From positions 3,992,001 through 4,056,000 of the forward strand of contig NC_135003.1 of assembly GCF_051020985.1 (NCBI RefSeq): DNA of 64,000 bases, in the 5' to 3' direction. A program made the translations under genes and the position numbers. Source of the stretch: Nomia melanderi. Lineage: Eukaryota > Arthropoda > Insecta > Hymenoptera > Halictidae. Below are positions 37,920 to 48,490 of this stretch, in pieces (position 1 is the stretch's first letter; the number at the start of each line of letters is the position of its first letter). The notes below the pieces were generated by a model. That model did no database searches. It was not told the DNA's origin and saw only the letters and a program-made list of their open reading frames with translations.

Positions 37920-38130
37920 TTAACACGTTGACTGTCTTGAGAATTTCGAGCCTTTTGTATAGTAATACTTATACTTTTTTAACAAAGATAAATTATATTA
38001 GAAGTAATTATTAATGATTTAATATCACAGTATTTATATTATACTATCATGTAGCTATTTATGTTATTAAATATTTTTATCGACATCAATCTTGTTATTA
38101 TACTTGTTTTCAATATATAGACTGTGGTGT
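37920..38130 (+). mobile_element. TTAA-type MITE, family F, copy 2 (right end degraded)
   Basis: Left end TTAACACGTTGACTGTC. The interior follows copy 1 (AAAGATAAATTATATTAGAA...TATTAAATATTTTTAT). The right end retains only GACTGTGGTGTG. Confidence 0.65.
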
Positions 38131-39318
38131 GTGTAACCAAAATTAAAGTTAATTGAAGATCTACTATGTACAATCCTCGTATCACAGGAATATTATGTAT
38201 CTAAACACTTTGGAATACTGCAATGGATAGATTCCATTCAAAGAAATTAAATATTCAAAGGAGGTTACGTCTATGAAATACCAGCAAAAAATATTAGCAT
38301 ATTACTTGACAGTTTAGTCAGTTTCTTGTTGCGAATGATTAATAACCGAGAACTCATTAATGAAGTTTTTACTCCCGGTAGTAAATCACAATCGTGAAAC
38401 CCCAAAGGAACACCAATAACACGACAGAAAAATATTCATTTTAATTACTTCCTTCAAAGACGTTATATATATTTAATGTTTAATGAGGAAAATCATATTT
38501 ACAGTCATACTTTTTTCAGTGCTATTATATCTAAGAAACAGTCCTTCGATATTTCCTTGAAAAATTTGTGAAAATGACAACGTTATAACTCGGAGAAGTT
38601 AAACACTCGAACAGAGGTGACGATTGTATGTCGTAAACGAACATTAAGAATCACTTCCGCAAGTTTGATTGATATTACATTGGCAAGTCCATTTCTCATT
38701 GACAGTGATTACAGTTAATACTGAATTTGATTGAATATGAATTTATTAAAAACGATGCAGATTATGTAAATCGATGAGTTATTACAGAATAAAGAGAACG
38801 TATGTATTTACTTACATACGTCAAAGAGAGAATTATCCTTTGTCTAGACATTGATGACATGAGTGCTTCAATTACACTTTGGATTATTGAAATGAAAATA
38901 TTGTATTCGTACATATTTATTTAAAATAAAATTTCATTCTGCACTGTGTAAGTTAAATATAATTTTTAACAATGTAAATATTTAACGTATTTTTACTTTA
39001 TATAAATATTTAACATATTTTTAATTGATATAAATCGTTAACGTATTTCTTTCTCCGAATTTTACCTAGCTCTAATCCTTTTTCGCGTACTCAAAACATC
39101 ACGTAGCAGTGACGTTTCTACCACCACAACTTTATCCCACAATAATCATCGCGAATCATAATTTATACAAACAAAAGTATATTTTGGTAAACATCGTGTG
39201 TCCGAATAACATGTTAACTGCGTGGAAGGTGATTCTTCTTGAAGAAATAGATAAAAATATTGAATAAAATTAGTTTATCCGATACTTCATTTTCGAGAAA
39301 ATCGAATTTGAAAATTTG

Positions 39319-39386
39319 AATTGAAAGATTGCAATTGAAAGATTTCAATTGAAGATTCCAATTGAAAGATCCCAATTGAAAGATGA
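39319..39386. repeat. Minisatellite, AATTGAAAGAT unit of 13-14 bp, five copies
   Basis: AATTGAAAGATTGC-like units start at 39319, 39333, 39347, 39360 and 39374 with small changes. It abuts the internal part of a family A element. Confidence 0.85.
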
Positions 39387-39478
39387 AGCTATTTATTTTC
39401 AAAATCATTTCTATAATAATTGCGAAATAAGAAAACAGGAAGCAGTCATTTTCATTGATAGTGCAATTTTAGTGTTAA
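39384..39478 (+). mobile_element. TTAA MITE family A, right part
   Basis: TTATTTTCAAAATCATTTC, AATAATTGCGAAATAAG and the end GCAATTTTAGTGTTAA match the 46.7 kb copy. Left end replaced by the minisatellite. Confidence 0.65.
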
Positions 39479-39568
39479 ATACTAATATCTCACTTAAATA
39501 CAATAACAGCCATATATTTTTCTGTAACTCATCATAAAAATTCATGCAATATGGGTCAATTATAAATA

Positions 39569-40478
39569 TAGGGTGTCACGTAACTGGTGGTATAACCGAA
39601 TAGGGGTTGATTCTGTGTAAAAAAATAAGTCAAAAGTATAAAATAAAATAATTCATATGAGACTTTATTTTAGAGAAAATTGACTTTGAACATTCGCCGG
39701 ATATGCGTGCACTTAACCGTGTCTTGTTATTGGATTTCACTGTAGATCATTGTCTCGATTGAAGTTTATGTTGATAAAGACTATATATACCGTTAGTATA
39801 TAGTGACGTTATCACGCAAATGTTTAATGTACTTGAGAGTTAGAAATACACAATGAAACAGGATGTTAAAGTAATCATAAACTTTATTATTACAGAAATT
39901 GTTAAAAATGTTGTCCACTCTGTCGAATACATAATTCTGCTCTTCTAATGAAATTTCTATGAATGTTTGCTAACGCAATTCTATTGTTTTAACGTATGAA
40001 ACGCTATAATAAAGACTTGAAAGACTTATTGTAGAACGGTAAGTATATTAGGATAGTAAGTAAGATAAACATGTTCGTGATGCTGGAAGTCTTTATCAAT
40101 ATAAACTTCAACTGAGACAATGATCTACAGTCAGATTCAATAGCGAGAATATTCAAAATCGATTTTTTCAAAAGCAAAGCCTTGTGTGAACAAATTTTAT
40201 TCTATATTTTGAATCTATTTTTTCATGTAGAAACACCTGTATATCGGTTTCGAATGAAACAGTTATGGAGAACCGAAATAAAAACATAACTATTACATAT
40301 TCGGTATATCGGTTCTGAGCTATATTGGATTTGCTTCCAGTTCTTCAGAATCAATATTATGTCGGTTCTATACCGGTTCTATAACTGTCATTTCTCAGTT
40401 CAACATTTCGGTTCTGTACTTCCTTCAGACATAGAATCAGCTCCTACTTAATTGTTCCACTAGTTACATGATACTCTG
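39569..40478 (+). mobile_element. TA-flanked ~910-bp palindromic element, family J, copy 1
   Basis: Ends TAGGGTGTCACGTAACTGG and, inverted, CAGAGTATCATGTAACTAG, with TA on both sides (19 of 24 bases match including TA). A second inverted pair lies inside: TAGATCATTGTCTCGATTGA at 39,752 against CAATGATCTACAG near 40,120, each beside AAAGACT. No transposase is readable. The right half recurs at 58.2 kb. Confidence 0.7.
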
Positions 40479-40526
40479 TATACTATTCTATTTCCGAACG
40501 ATAACCATTTTCAGGGAATATTTAGC

Positions 40527-40785
40527 CGTTTGTACTTGATTTATTTTCAATAATGTTGGGTGTAAACTTGTATTTATTTTAATGGAAATGAATTAAAGTA
40601 ATTTACAGCGATAGAATTCAACGTTTTATATTTATTTTATCTATTATTATCATTATAAGATTTTATTCTTATAACTTTTTAAAGCGTGGTACTTTCTAAA
40701 GTACTTTTTGAAGTATCACAAATACAGTTTAACAAATTTGTATTATCATCTCCAACATGACATACGAGTGCAAGGTGTTAGAATG
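40527..40785 (+). mobile_element. TTAA MITE family C, copy 2 (ends diverged)
   Basis: Interior follows the 2.7 kb copy closely (TTTACAGCGATAGAATTCAA, GTATTATCATCTCCAACATG, ACGAGTGCAAGG) but with a small duplication (AAAGTACTTTTTGAAGTA) and mutated termini. Confidence 0.7.
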
Positions 40786-42420
40786 CCCCTTGCATTTGCA
40801 CGGCAAATCAAAATGGTTTCTCATTTCCCTGGTCCGCGAACTTTTTTCCTTCCCCTGCATCACTGTTCACCTTCCCCCTCGTTTTAACCCCGCTGTATTT
40901 TCGTTTTCCTCGACACACTAGTTAAAGGTGACTCACGGGATGAAAATGCATTTACGTCTCGTGTTAATGTAGATCTTCTTCGTCGATGTGTAGCGTGCTT
41001 ATTTGCAATGTTAATCGTGCAGCTCCGGTGTTGCGACAATAGCGTAACGAGACAGTGCTAGAGTTGTAGCTTCTGAACCTTTATCGTGCGCATGAATTAT
41101 TTATCTACTTCGTATTGAAAATACGGGGCCGCTCTGTTAGACCAATTAAACGATCTAACGTGTGTGTAACTGATCACGATTGACGTGATGGGAATTCGGC
41201 GAATGGTCATCGAAATGGACCGCCCGGTCAGCGAAGAAAATGAGAAACAGGTTTTGACAGTTGTAGGACCAAAAGTAGACGGTATTCCCGATTGATTCAC
41301 GCCGGGATTACGGGATATTTGAATTCATTGACATTTAATTTGTCACGGATTTTTAATGAATGAATAGACCTTACGTCCAATATATTCATTGTATTGTGAA
41401 ATTGAGAATGTTTATTTGTAGAATTATTGTGAGTAAAGGAATATTAATTATTGTAAACGTTATTACGATGTTATGTGATAGTATTATTACAGATGGAAGT
41501 TATAAATGAATTCACGTTCGGAATTATTTAAGTGGAGTCAAATAATGTAAATAATTGTACGTTTCGGTAGTTGTATGATAAGGAAGCTGGAACCAATGAT
41601 TTTGGCAGAATGTGATAGCTTAATGTTAAAAATGTGACAGAAACAAAAGGGCAAAGTATTGTTACGATTGATTCAGATTGTTGACAATTTATAGTATTTT
41701 CATTAATACGGGAAGTATGGTAAAAAGGATGCCATTGAGCATAGACTTCTTTGATCTTTAAGTGTCCTCTTGTATACATCAATTGGAAAGACGTTCGTTA
41801 ATAGCTTTTATAAGCTCTTAGCGTGACTAATTATTTGCTACATTTGTCTTTCATTGAAAATTAACGATTATTTCTTTTTCTGTGTTTGAATACACACCTG
41901 TAATTTACTTGTAAAAATTAGAAAAACGATTTCGAAATTATTGTCAATTATTAGAGATCGAGTTAAGAATAACATAGATTTTTGCCTACTGTATTTTATT
42001 TATACATTTTAACTGACTGTAAGCGAGAGACCAGGCTTTCGTATGTTTAGTGACGCTGGAAGTATTTAATTTACATGTTTGTCTTATTTTGTATTTCCAC
42101 ATTTTAATTTAATTTGACTGTAATTTATAATTCTACATTTCAACTAATTCTGTGTTTTATTATTTTTTAATATCTATTACATTACACTTATTTCATATAA
42201 TTTTTAAAACATTAGATTTTATTATAATTGCCAACCGAACTCTAGAACAATTACTGAAAAAAATAAATGCAATAGTTTCATCTTCAAACGCATTAGACTA
42301 TTGTCAATTTAAATATTCAATAAGATTTATTATTTTACTTCTCATTAGCCATAATTAGCAAGGTATATTACTATATTTTGATTCGGTTGATAACACTGTG
42401 GTACAAACTTTAACCCATGT

Positions 42421-42606
42421 TGCTTTTTGCAATAACCACTAGGTGATTCTTATAGAGTTCCTCACCCTAAATACGAATCCGAAAACCAAATTGCTGGATC
42501 ACGTCCAGTTTTCGAAAAAACTGGGCTTTTGTAAAAACGATCGAATTTTTCAGAGAACCAAGTGTTATGTGGAAACTACAAATGATAGGCAGTTAAAATT
42601 TGTCGT
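42421..42606 (+). repeat. Dispersed repeat K, copy 1
   Basis: TAACCACTAGGTGATTCTTA, CGAAAACCAAATTGCTGG, CCAGTTTTCGAAAAA and AAGTGTTATGTGGAAACTA recur in order at 50.4 kb. Class unknown: no inverted ends, no recognised coding, though one frame stays open here. Confidence 0.7.
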
Positions 42607-44277
42607 AGAAAATAGAGCAGACTTGTCCGAATGTATAGCTATAAAAATTTTGAATTTTGTGTAAGCTCCTCAAATTATTGTGTGTAGAAAAACTGTTCTG
42701 CTCGAGACTTTAACGCCTGGCTAACAATGAGCAGAGTTCACACTGTAAAGCGTTCACACGATCAATCCTCAAGAAAAGACTATCATGTTTGGTATATTTC
42801 TAATTACACAAATTTTACGAAGTATTTACTAATCTTAAATTTACTTGAATTTACTCATCTTTTGTTACTCTGATAAAAATAAAAAATTCTGTTTTAGCTA
42901 AAAATACATTCTTTAAAGAAACATTATTACCTATAATTATATTTAAGTATAAACAGAAAGGAACGTATTGAACTGTTGAAAAATTGGTTTCTATTTTAAT
43001 ATTTTATCTATTGGAAATTTGTTAATGAATTCCCTAATGTCTGTACTATATTCTGAAATGTTATAGTTGAATATCCCTAAATGAAATTGTTTTTATAATT
43101 AATAAACATATAACTTTAACGGGATCGTGTATATTTCATATAACTTTTTCCATAGAAATATCTCTGTTGAATACAAATTTATTTAAATTCATTTAGATAT
43201 GAGAAAACAAGAAGTATTTATTCATAGTGTAATTTAAATGACAAACTATCGTCATCCGACTGAGCATATGTCAATACTTAACTTATCGCCTATTGTTTCT
43301 TATAGGTTTTTTTAACACTTACTTGTCGGTAGTGATTTCATACCTTTTTAAAACAAATAATTACTGCTGAGTATTCTGAGTAACTCAATAGGTTTTTCAA
43401 TACTAGTGGCAATTATAATTAACAAGTCTTTTTTAAATAAGATTATGTAACAGTCTGTTTGAAAGTAACCACTTAAAAGAATATTATTAAGCTCTTTTCA
43501 AATAGTAAATGGGTATTGAAAAGTTTGTGAATAGGCATCCTGCGAGCAAAGTGTTACGATTGATGACATTTTTGTATAAAAAATAAATGTAGTAAATTAA
43601 ATATTCATAATGTTCATAAATATTCATAATACTGAGTGTACTAATAATTATAATCAATAATTGTTGTAAACATGAATTTAGTGATTTCTATCCAGTACTT
43701 TTAAATACTTGATGAAATAAAATTTTAAAATCTCATAACCTATCTTTTAGGTATTAAAAGCAGTTATTGATTTATATTTACAATTACTATCTACTGCTAT
43801 TACAAAATTCATTAAGAAATCTTTAATAGGTATAAAATTTAAATTCAATGTATAAAATTTAATTTAAAATAAAGACTAAATTGTTAATCGCAATTTCTTG
43901 AACGCTTTTTATAAAATTTATATTGCAGAAAATCATAGTCAAAATGAAGAAGATTGCATTTACCGAGGCAGAAACAAAAAAATAACAAACACTCCATCGT
44001 ATTCTATCAATGACACAATTTTATATGTTTCATTTTTATTATAATTAATTAGCAAATGCATGAAGCAAGTTCGTTACATTAGTACGTTGGAAATCAAATC
44101 AGTACTCATCAGACAGTAAAAACTCAAGATTTTTTATAATGATTGTTCTCTTAATCTTCCTGCGTCTCATAGATTCATCAAACTTTTAATTGTTTAATAC
44201 ATTGCCGAGATAATTAATTCATAAATCGATTTAAAAGGCTACCTTACTCAAGTTTGAGTGACACGACAGTGAAAATG

Positions 44278-44345
44278 TTAATCCTTTCTCCTATAATATC
44301 GTGTCAGACTCGAAAAATTTTCAATCGAATTCGACGAATCTAAAC
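44278..44345 (+). mobile_element. TTAA MITE family D, terminal fragment
   Basis: TTAATCCTTTCTCCTATAAT then CGTGTCAGACTCG resembles the family D right end read inverted; interior not continuous. Confidence 0.45.
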
Positions 44346-44744
44346 GTCATTTATTTTTTACTGGTAAAACCTAATAACGCTAGAACTACTGAATGGGTCA
44401 AAATAAATTCTTAAATAAATTTTTAAATAAATAGTACTAATGAAGAAAAGCCATTACGTAGTAAATGTAACGCGGTTAATTCAATCGATCATATCATTAC
44501 ATCTTGCTTGACATACCAACGTGATAAAAGATTATTCAACATTCAGGTTATTAAGAAATTAATTTACCAAACGCAAACTGAATTGCAACTCAATGGATGA
44601 CTCAGTAAATACACACTTCGGGTTTTTACACAGCTTATTTCAAAAAGTCAATGTTAATGCCCAGTTAAATTCTAGTGTGAATATTCCCGTTTGTTCGAAT
44701 TGCAATGGAATGTTGCCTCTTTCTCTTAAACTAAGATATATTCC

Positions 44745-45200
44745 CGTTGCACGGAACCTGGCATTCTGGTTTGAGTAGTCAGATTCGAAGGCGAACGCCT
44801 TGCCCACACGGATTCTAAGTTCTGGCATACAATACGCTAAGGCACTGACGTACACTAATCGGGTCGCGCGACAAAGAGCACGAAGAGCCGTTTCTGCACG
44901 AAGCATTAGCGTATTCTCAATTTCTTTATTTCGTACGCTTCAGAAAACCACTGACATTGTTCTGTGTAATTCTGTACGTCACCAGTTGTACGTAAAAATA
45001 GAGAATAACATTTGTAATTCATGGTAAAGCAAAGGACTCGTAGCCTCCCTATAAACATGGTGATCCTAACATTTTACGAAATGTGATGTCAACAGCCTAA
45101 ACGAGGAATTTCTTGGATCCGTAAAGGATGAAATAGGTGGACCCCTACTGAGCGACGCTCACGCCCTCATGATGTCACGAGTGCCAGGTTCCGTGCAACG
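44745..45200. mobile_element. 456-bp GC-rich unit bounded by a 19-bp perfect inverted repeat
   Basis: CGTTGCACGGAACCTGGCA at 44745-44763 is repeated exactly in inverse orientation at 45182-45200. The enclosed DNA is clearly GC-richer than the flanks. No target duplication is evident, so it may be a small DNA transposon with decayed flanks, or host DNA bounded by an inverted duplication. No coding recognised. Confidence 0.5.
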
Positions 45201-45533
45201 AGTACTCCAGCCGAACAGGTTATCTGGTCATCTTTTGTTACGCGTGTTGCATTAATGTCGGATCATAAAAAGAAAAATAGTGTGTATGCAGATGCTGTGC
45301 GTGACACGCGTAGCTATCATCCATCGGTTCGACCAAACGGGATCTACCAGAAGAAAATGTATTCCAAGCATTTAACGGCGTCGATACGACACGAAGATAA
45401 AATTTTCCGCAGTCTTTCCTGTTCCTTGACATTCCGGGAACACGGGTAATCTTTCCCACTAGGATCACGGAAAACGGTGATTTTCGTCGTGATTCACCGT
45501 AATTATACGCTTAATTATCTGATAAATAGGATA

Positions 45534-45765
45534 AGTCGGGGAGAGATGGTCCATTTTTTAAAAAGAACTGTTACATTGTAAATATTATTAATAACTAATA
45601 AAAAATAAAAAATATTTATGAAAATGAATATAACTATGTAAGAAGAATAGTTTAACAGGTTTCTATGCAAGATTCAGTATAGCGAAATGAGGAAATTGAA
45701 ATTATCTGCAAGGAAATTGAAAATATTCGATAATTTTAATGAGATCGGGTCATCTCACCCCGAAT
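45534..45765 (+). mobile_element. TA-flanked MITE with GGGG-GAGATG ends
   Basis: Ends AGTCGGGGAGAGATGGTCC and, inverted, ATTCGGGGTGAGATGACCC, bordered by TA. About 232 bp. A possible lone end of similar type is AGGGGAAGATGAGGCAAGC at 57,816. Confidence 0.65.
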
Positions 45766-46395
45766 TATCTTAATGAAGAGGAATTAGTACGTAACACATG
45801 CAACATTGTTAATTAAATCGATCGCATCATTACATCTTGTTTGATCTACTAACATGATAGAAGATTGATCAAAATTCAACGAACTATCAAGGATGTCACC
45901 GACTCTGAAACTTTTTGCGAAGACGTTGTCAAATTTCTCAAACATACAAAAATATTTGATTTAATTGAAGACGTTTCTCTATGTAAATTGTATCAAGTAG
46001 TTGTTTATAACCCTGACGAGTTAATGTAACTTGAAAAATTAAATAAGACAAAGAAGACCTTCGCCAGTGCTGTAATCTATCTTCGAATGGTTCACTATAT
46101 CTACCAGGTCAAGTTCGAAGTAACTATCAATAAATGACGTCGCTGGAAACAACACGAATTCGACTTCTTTTCTTAATTAACAGTGACGCTTAATAAACGA
46201 GCAATATTAATTATCAACTGTGAAAAAGAAATGCGAGCTGTTTGCGATTTTTCGGTCTCTTCGTATATTTATTATAGGATTTAAAAGAAACTATATATTT
46301 CTTAAATAATTTCAAATATTTAGCATTTTTAAGATATAATTATGAAATAAAGAAACTGTAACCTAACATTTTGACGGGTACGGTAGTTCTACTTT

Positions 46396-46480
46396 TAACC
46401 CCCTGTCGTATGATTTCCTTCGCAACTGATAAAACTTGATAAAATTTTTTTATCATTGATAATTTAGTAGCAAAAGTAAG
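46396..46480 (+). mobile_element. TTAA MITE family D, terminal fragment
   Basis: TTAACCCCCTGTCGTATGAT matches the family D terminus; only about 80 bases remain. Confidence 0.5.
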
Positions 46481-46671
46481 AAATTTGATGCTTACACAAA
46501 CACAGTTTTCTTTGTAGGAATTTTCGATGAAGTTTCTTAAACAATTACTTTAATACTAGCCGTATTGACATTTTGTATAGAATAGAATTCCGCATAACGT
46601 GATTAAAAAATTCCATGTTCGACATTTTTTCATCGCGTTATTGGTGGTTCTACTGTATATCTATTTCTACA

Positions 46672-47114
46672 GTAACCAGTCAAATAACTGGCTATAAAAT
46701 AAAGGTAAAGCAGTTAACACTAGAACTATCAAGCATTTATTATGATTGATACGTACTCCTTATAAAAATTGTAACAATAGATTATTTTTAGTTTCTTCAG
46801 ACATTCATTGTAGTATTCAAGTGAAACTATTTATTTTCAAAATCATGTCGAATATTCAGTATTTTGAAGATATTAATAATTGCGAAACAAAAAAGACCAA
46901 AACCAGTTATTTTTAGTGTTACAGTAGTTATAATATTAAAGGATACATTTTTCTTACTAAAAACAGAAATAAAACGAAAGACAGAAATTGAAAAACTGGT
47001 CATTCGAACAATATAGGAATCGATATAAACTGAAAAGACTAAAAGAAAACACAGAACTTTAAATCAAATTTTAAAATTGGTCATTTGACCGGTTCGCGGT
47101 ACGGTTATTATTAA
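46672..47114 (-). mobile_element. TTAA MITE family B, interrupted by a family A element
   Basis: Family B sequence (ACCAGTCAAATAACTGGCTA, TAAAATAAAGGTAAA) stops at 46713 and resumes after 46922 (AAAACAGAAATAAAACGAAAG through TTGGTCATTTGACCGGTTC), ending TTATTATTAA at 47114. Compared with the 56.0 kb copy the outer left end is missing. Confidence 0.75.
46714..46922 (+). mobile_element. TTAA MITE family A, nested in family B
   Basis: TTAACACTAGAACTATC at the left, ATTTTTAGTGTTAC at the right (TTAA mutated to TTAC), 209 bp, sitting inside the family B element. Confidence 0.8.
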
Positions 47115-47246
47115 TATTTCTTATAGTTGCTGTTTTTGATTGCTGGAAGGAAATTCAGGCGGAATTCTGACAAGAATCCAAAAAATTTGATTTTCTCCTA
47201 ACTATTCCGTTGAAACCTTCGTTCATCAATTCACCTCATCTGATTC

Positions 47247-47373
47247 TTAACCTAGACCTACCAGAGGGTCAAAAAGACCCATCTTGAATTTCTGCTTTTA
47301 AAATTTTTGAAAAGTAAGTTATACAAGAGAACACGTATTGGGAGACCTGATTACTTGGTAGTTTTAGTGTTAA
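47247..47373 (+). mobile_element. TTAA-flanked MITE, family A, short copy
   Basis: TTAACCTAGACCTACCAG at the left and CTTGGTAGTTTTAGTGTTAA at the right, 127 bp. GGGTCAAAAAGACCC near the left end is the subterminal palindrome. Confidence 0.8.
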
Positions 47374-47583
47374 AAATAGTTTCGTTGATTTAGTCTAACT
47401 AGTTACACGATGAAAAAAAAACGAAAAATAAAAATGTTCAATTTCCTTGTCTAATCGCGAGGATATATTCAAAAACTTTGTAAGATGAAACCCGAGCGTC
47501 AATCCTCGTTCATAATGAGAACCTAGGTATGAGTATTTTCATCTTAAGAGAAAATTCTTGGGAGAAATTTCATTAATACTTAC

Positions 47584-47861
47584 AGAGAATTAGGCAGCCG
47601 TTGCGCTGGTTCACCAAAACTGAAACACTGGAAAATGGCGAAAACAGTCTAACAACACTTTTTTACACTTCTATCGTTTTTCAGCGATCGGATAATAGTT
47701 AATTTCACGAGAAACAAGTCCTGTTTACGGTTTGCGAGCGCTTGATGCCGGCTATCGTCAGGCCGAGATACAAAAATTGGAAAGTCCTTGTTCGACGGTC
47801 GCGCGGTACTAAATATCGTTCGCTGGTTACGCACTCTCTCCCCTTTTATCTCGTTATTAGT
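47584..47861 (-). other. Proposed non-coding exon 1 of the scavenger receptor gene
   Basis: The minus strand ends at a perfect donor (TCTCT|GTAAGTATT) just below 47584. The proposed 278-nt leader contains no ATG at all, which is unusual by chance. Joined to the acceptor at 32634, the last T plus GA of exon 2 make a TGA in frame with, and upstream of, the start codon, so translation must begin at 32569. A TATA box and initiator lie at the correct distance upstream. The joining itself is inferred; no transcript is available. Confidence 0.6.
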
Positions 47862-47893
47862 GAGCCCGAGTCTTGTCTTCGCTCTGCTTTATA
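47861..47893 (-). promoter_or_regulatory. Core promoter of the scavenger receptor gene: TATA box and initiator
   Basis: On the minus strand TATAAAG occupies 47893-47887 and an initiator-like CTCACTAA places A+1 at 47861, 32 bases downstream of the first T, the canonical spacing. The surrounding 47,700-48,060 block is markedly GC-richer than its neighbours, as expected of a promoter region. A second AT-box (ATAAAAGG, around 47,844-47,851) could drive a slightly later start. Confidence 0.5.
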
Positions 47894-48138
47894 CCGTCTC
47901 CTGACCACTAACCCCCATACTCAAGCCGGCGGAGAGACAACGTCCAACCACCGGGTGCCGATAGTGCATGACGCGATGCGAAACGGCGGCAACTAAGCGG
48001 GACCATCTCTGGTTTTCCATTTTTCACTGAACGGGAGACACAACTAATCGGATGCGTACTCGGACAAATTGGCATGGTGTCCTGAGGAATATACGTCGAA
48101 CCAGGGATCGTGCTTTTCATACCCGAAATGAGAAAGGG

Positions 48139-48490
48139 TTATGGGATAATTACTGTTCTTTTTTCAATGAAATAGTTTTGGTTAGAAATAATAACTATAA
48201 TCGTAGTTTCTTTTACATATGGAATTACAAGAAGTCATGAGATAATTATCATTTTTTTTCAATGAAACGTTTTTGATTAGAAATAATATTTAGAATCGTG
48301 AATTTTATATCTGGAATGAGATAGAGTTATCGGATAAATATTGCTTTTTTTAATGAAACGTTTTTGATTAGAAATAATAATTATAATCATAATTTTTATA
48401 TATTAAAAAAAAAAATGACGGGATAATTATTATTTTCTTCAACGAAAATATTTTTGCTTACAAATGATAATTGTATACGATGAAATGAAT
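48139..48490. repeat. Minisatellite, ~88-97-bp unit, four degenerate copies
   Basis: Units begin GGGATAATTACT (48143), GAGATAATTATC (48239), CGGATAAATATT (48331) and GGGATAATTATT (48420). Each continues with T-run, CAATGAAA, TTTTTGATTAGAAATAAT and TATAATCG-like blocks. Confidence 0.85.

Larger units (their letters stand above)
32635..47583. other. Scavenger receptor intron 1 (14.9 kb, if exon 1 is right)
   Basis: Densely packed with transposon relics: families A, B, C, D, F, G and H, the Tc1-like element at 35.9-37.7 kb, the palindromic element at 39.6-40.5 kb, repeat K, the GC-rich inverted repeat unit at 44.7-45.2 kb and a TA-flanked MITE at 45.5 kb. No exon recognised. Confidence 0.6.

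Noticed and set aside
44593..45468. Overlapping open frames on both strands of the GC-rich 44.6-45.5 kb block
   Set aside because: Arise from lower stop frequency in GC-rich DNA; no domain or codon bias, and they cross the inverted-repeat borders.
47649..48120. Open frames on both strands around 47.6-48.1 kb
   Set aside because: Better explained as promoter and ATG-free 5' leader; the frames have no recognisable product.
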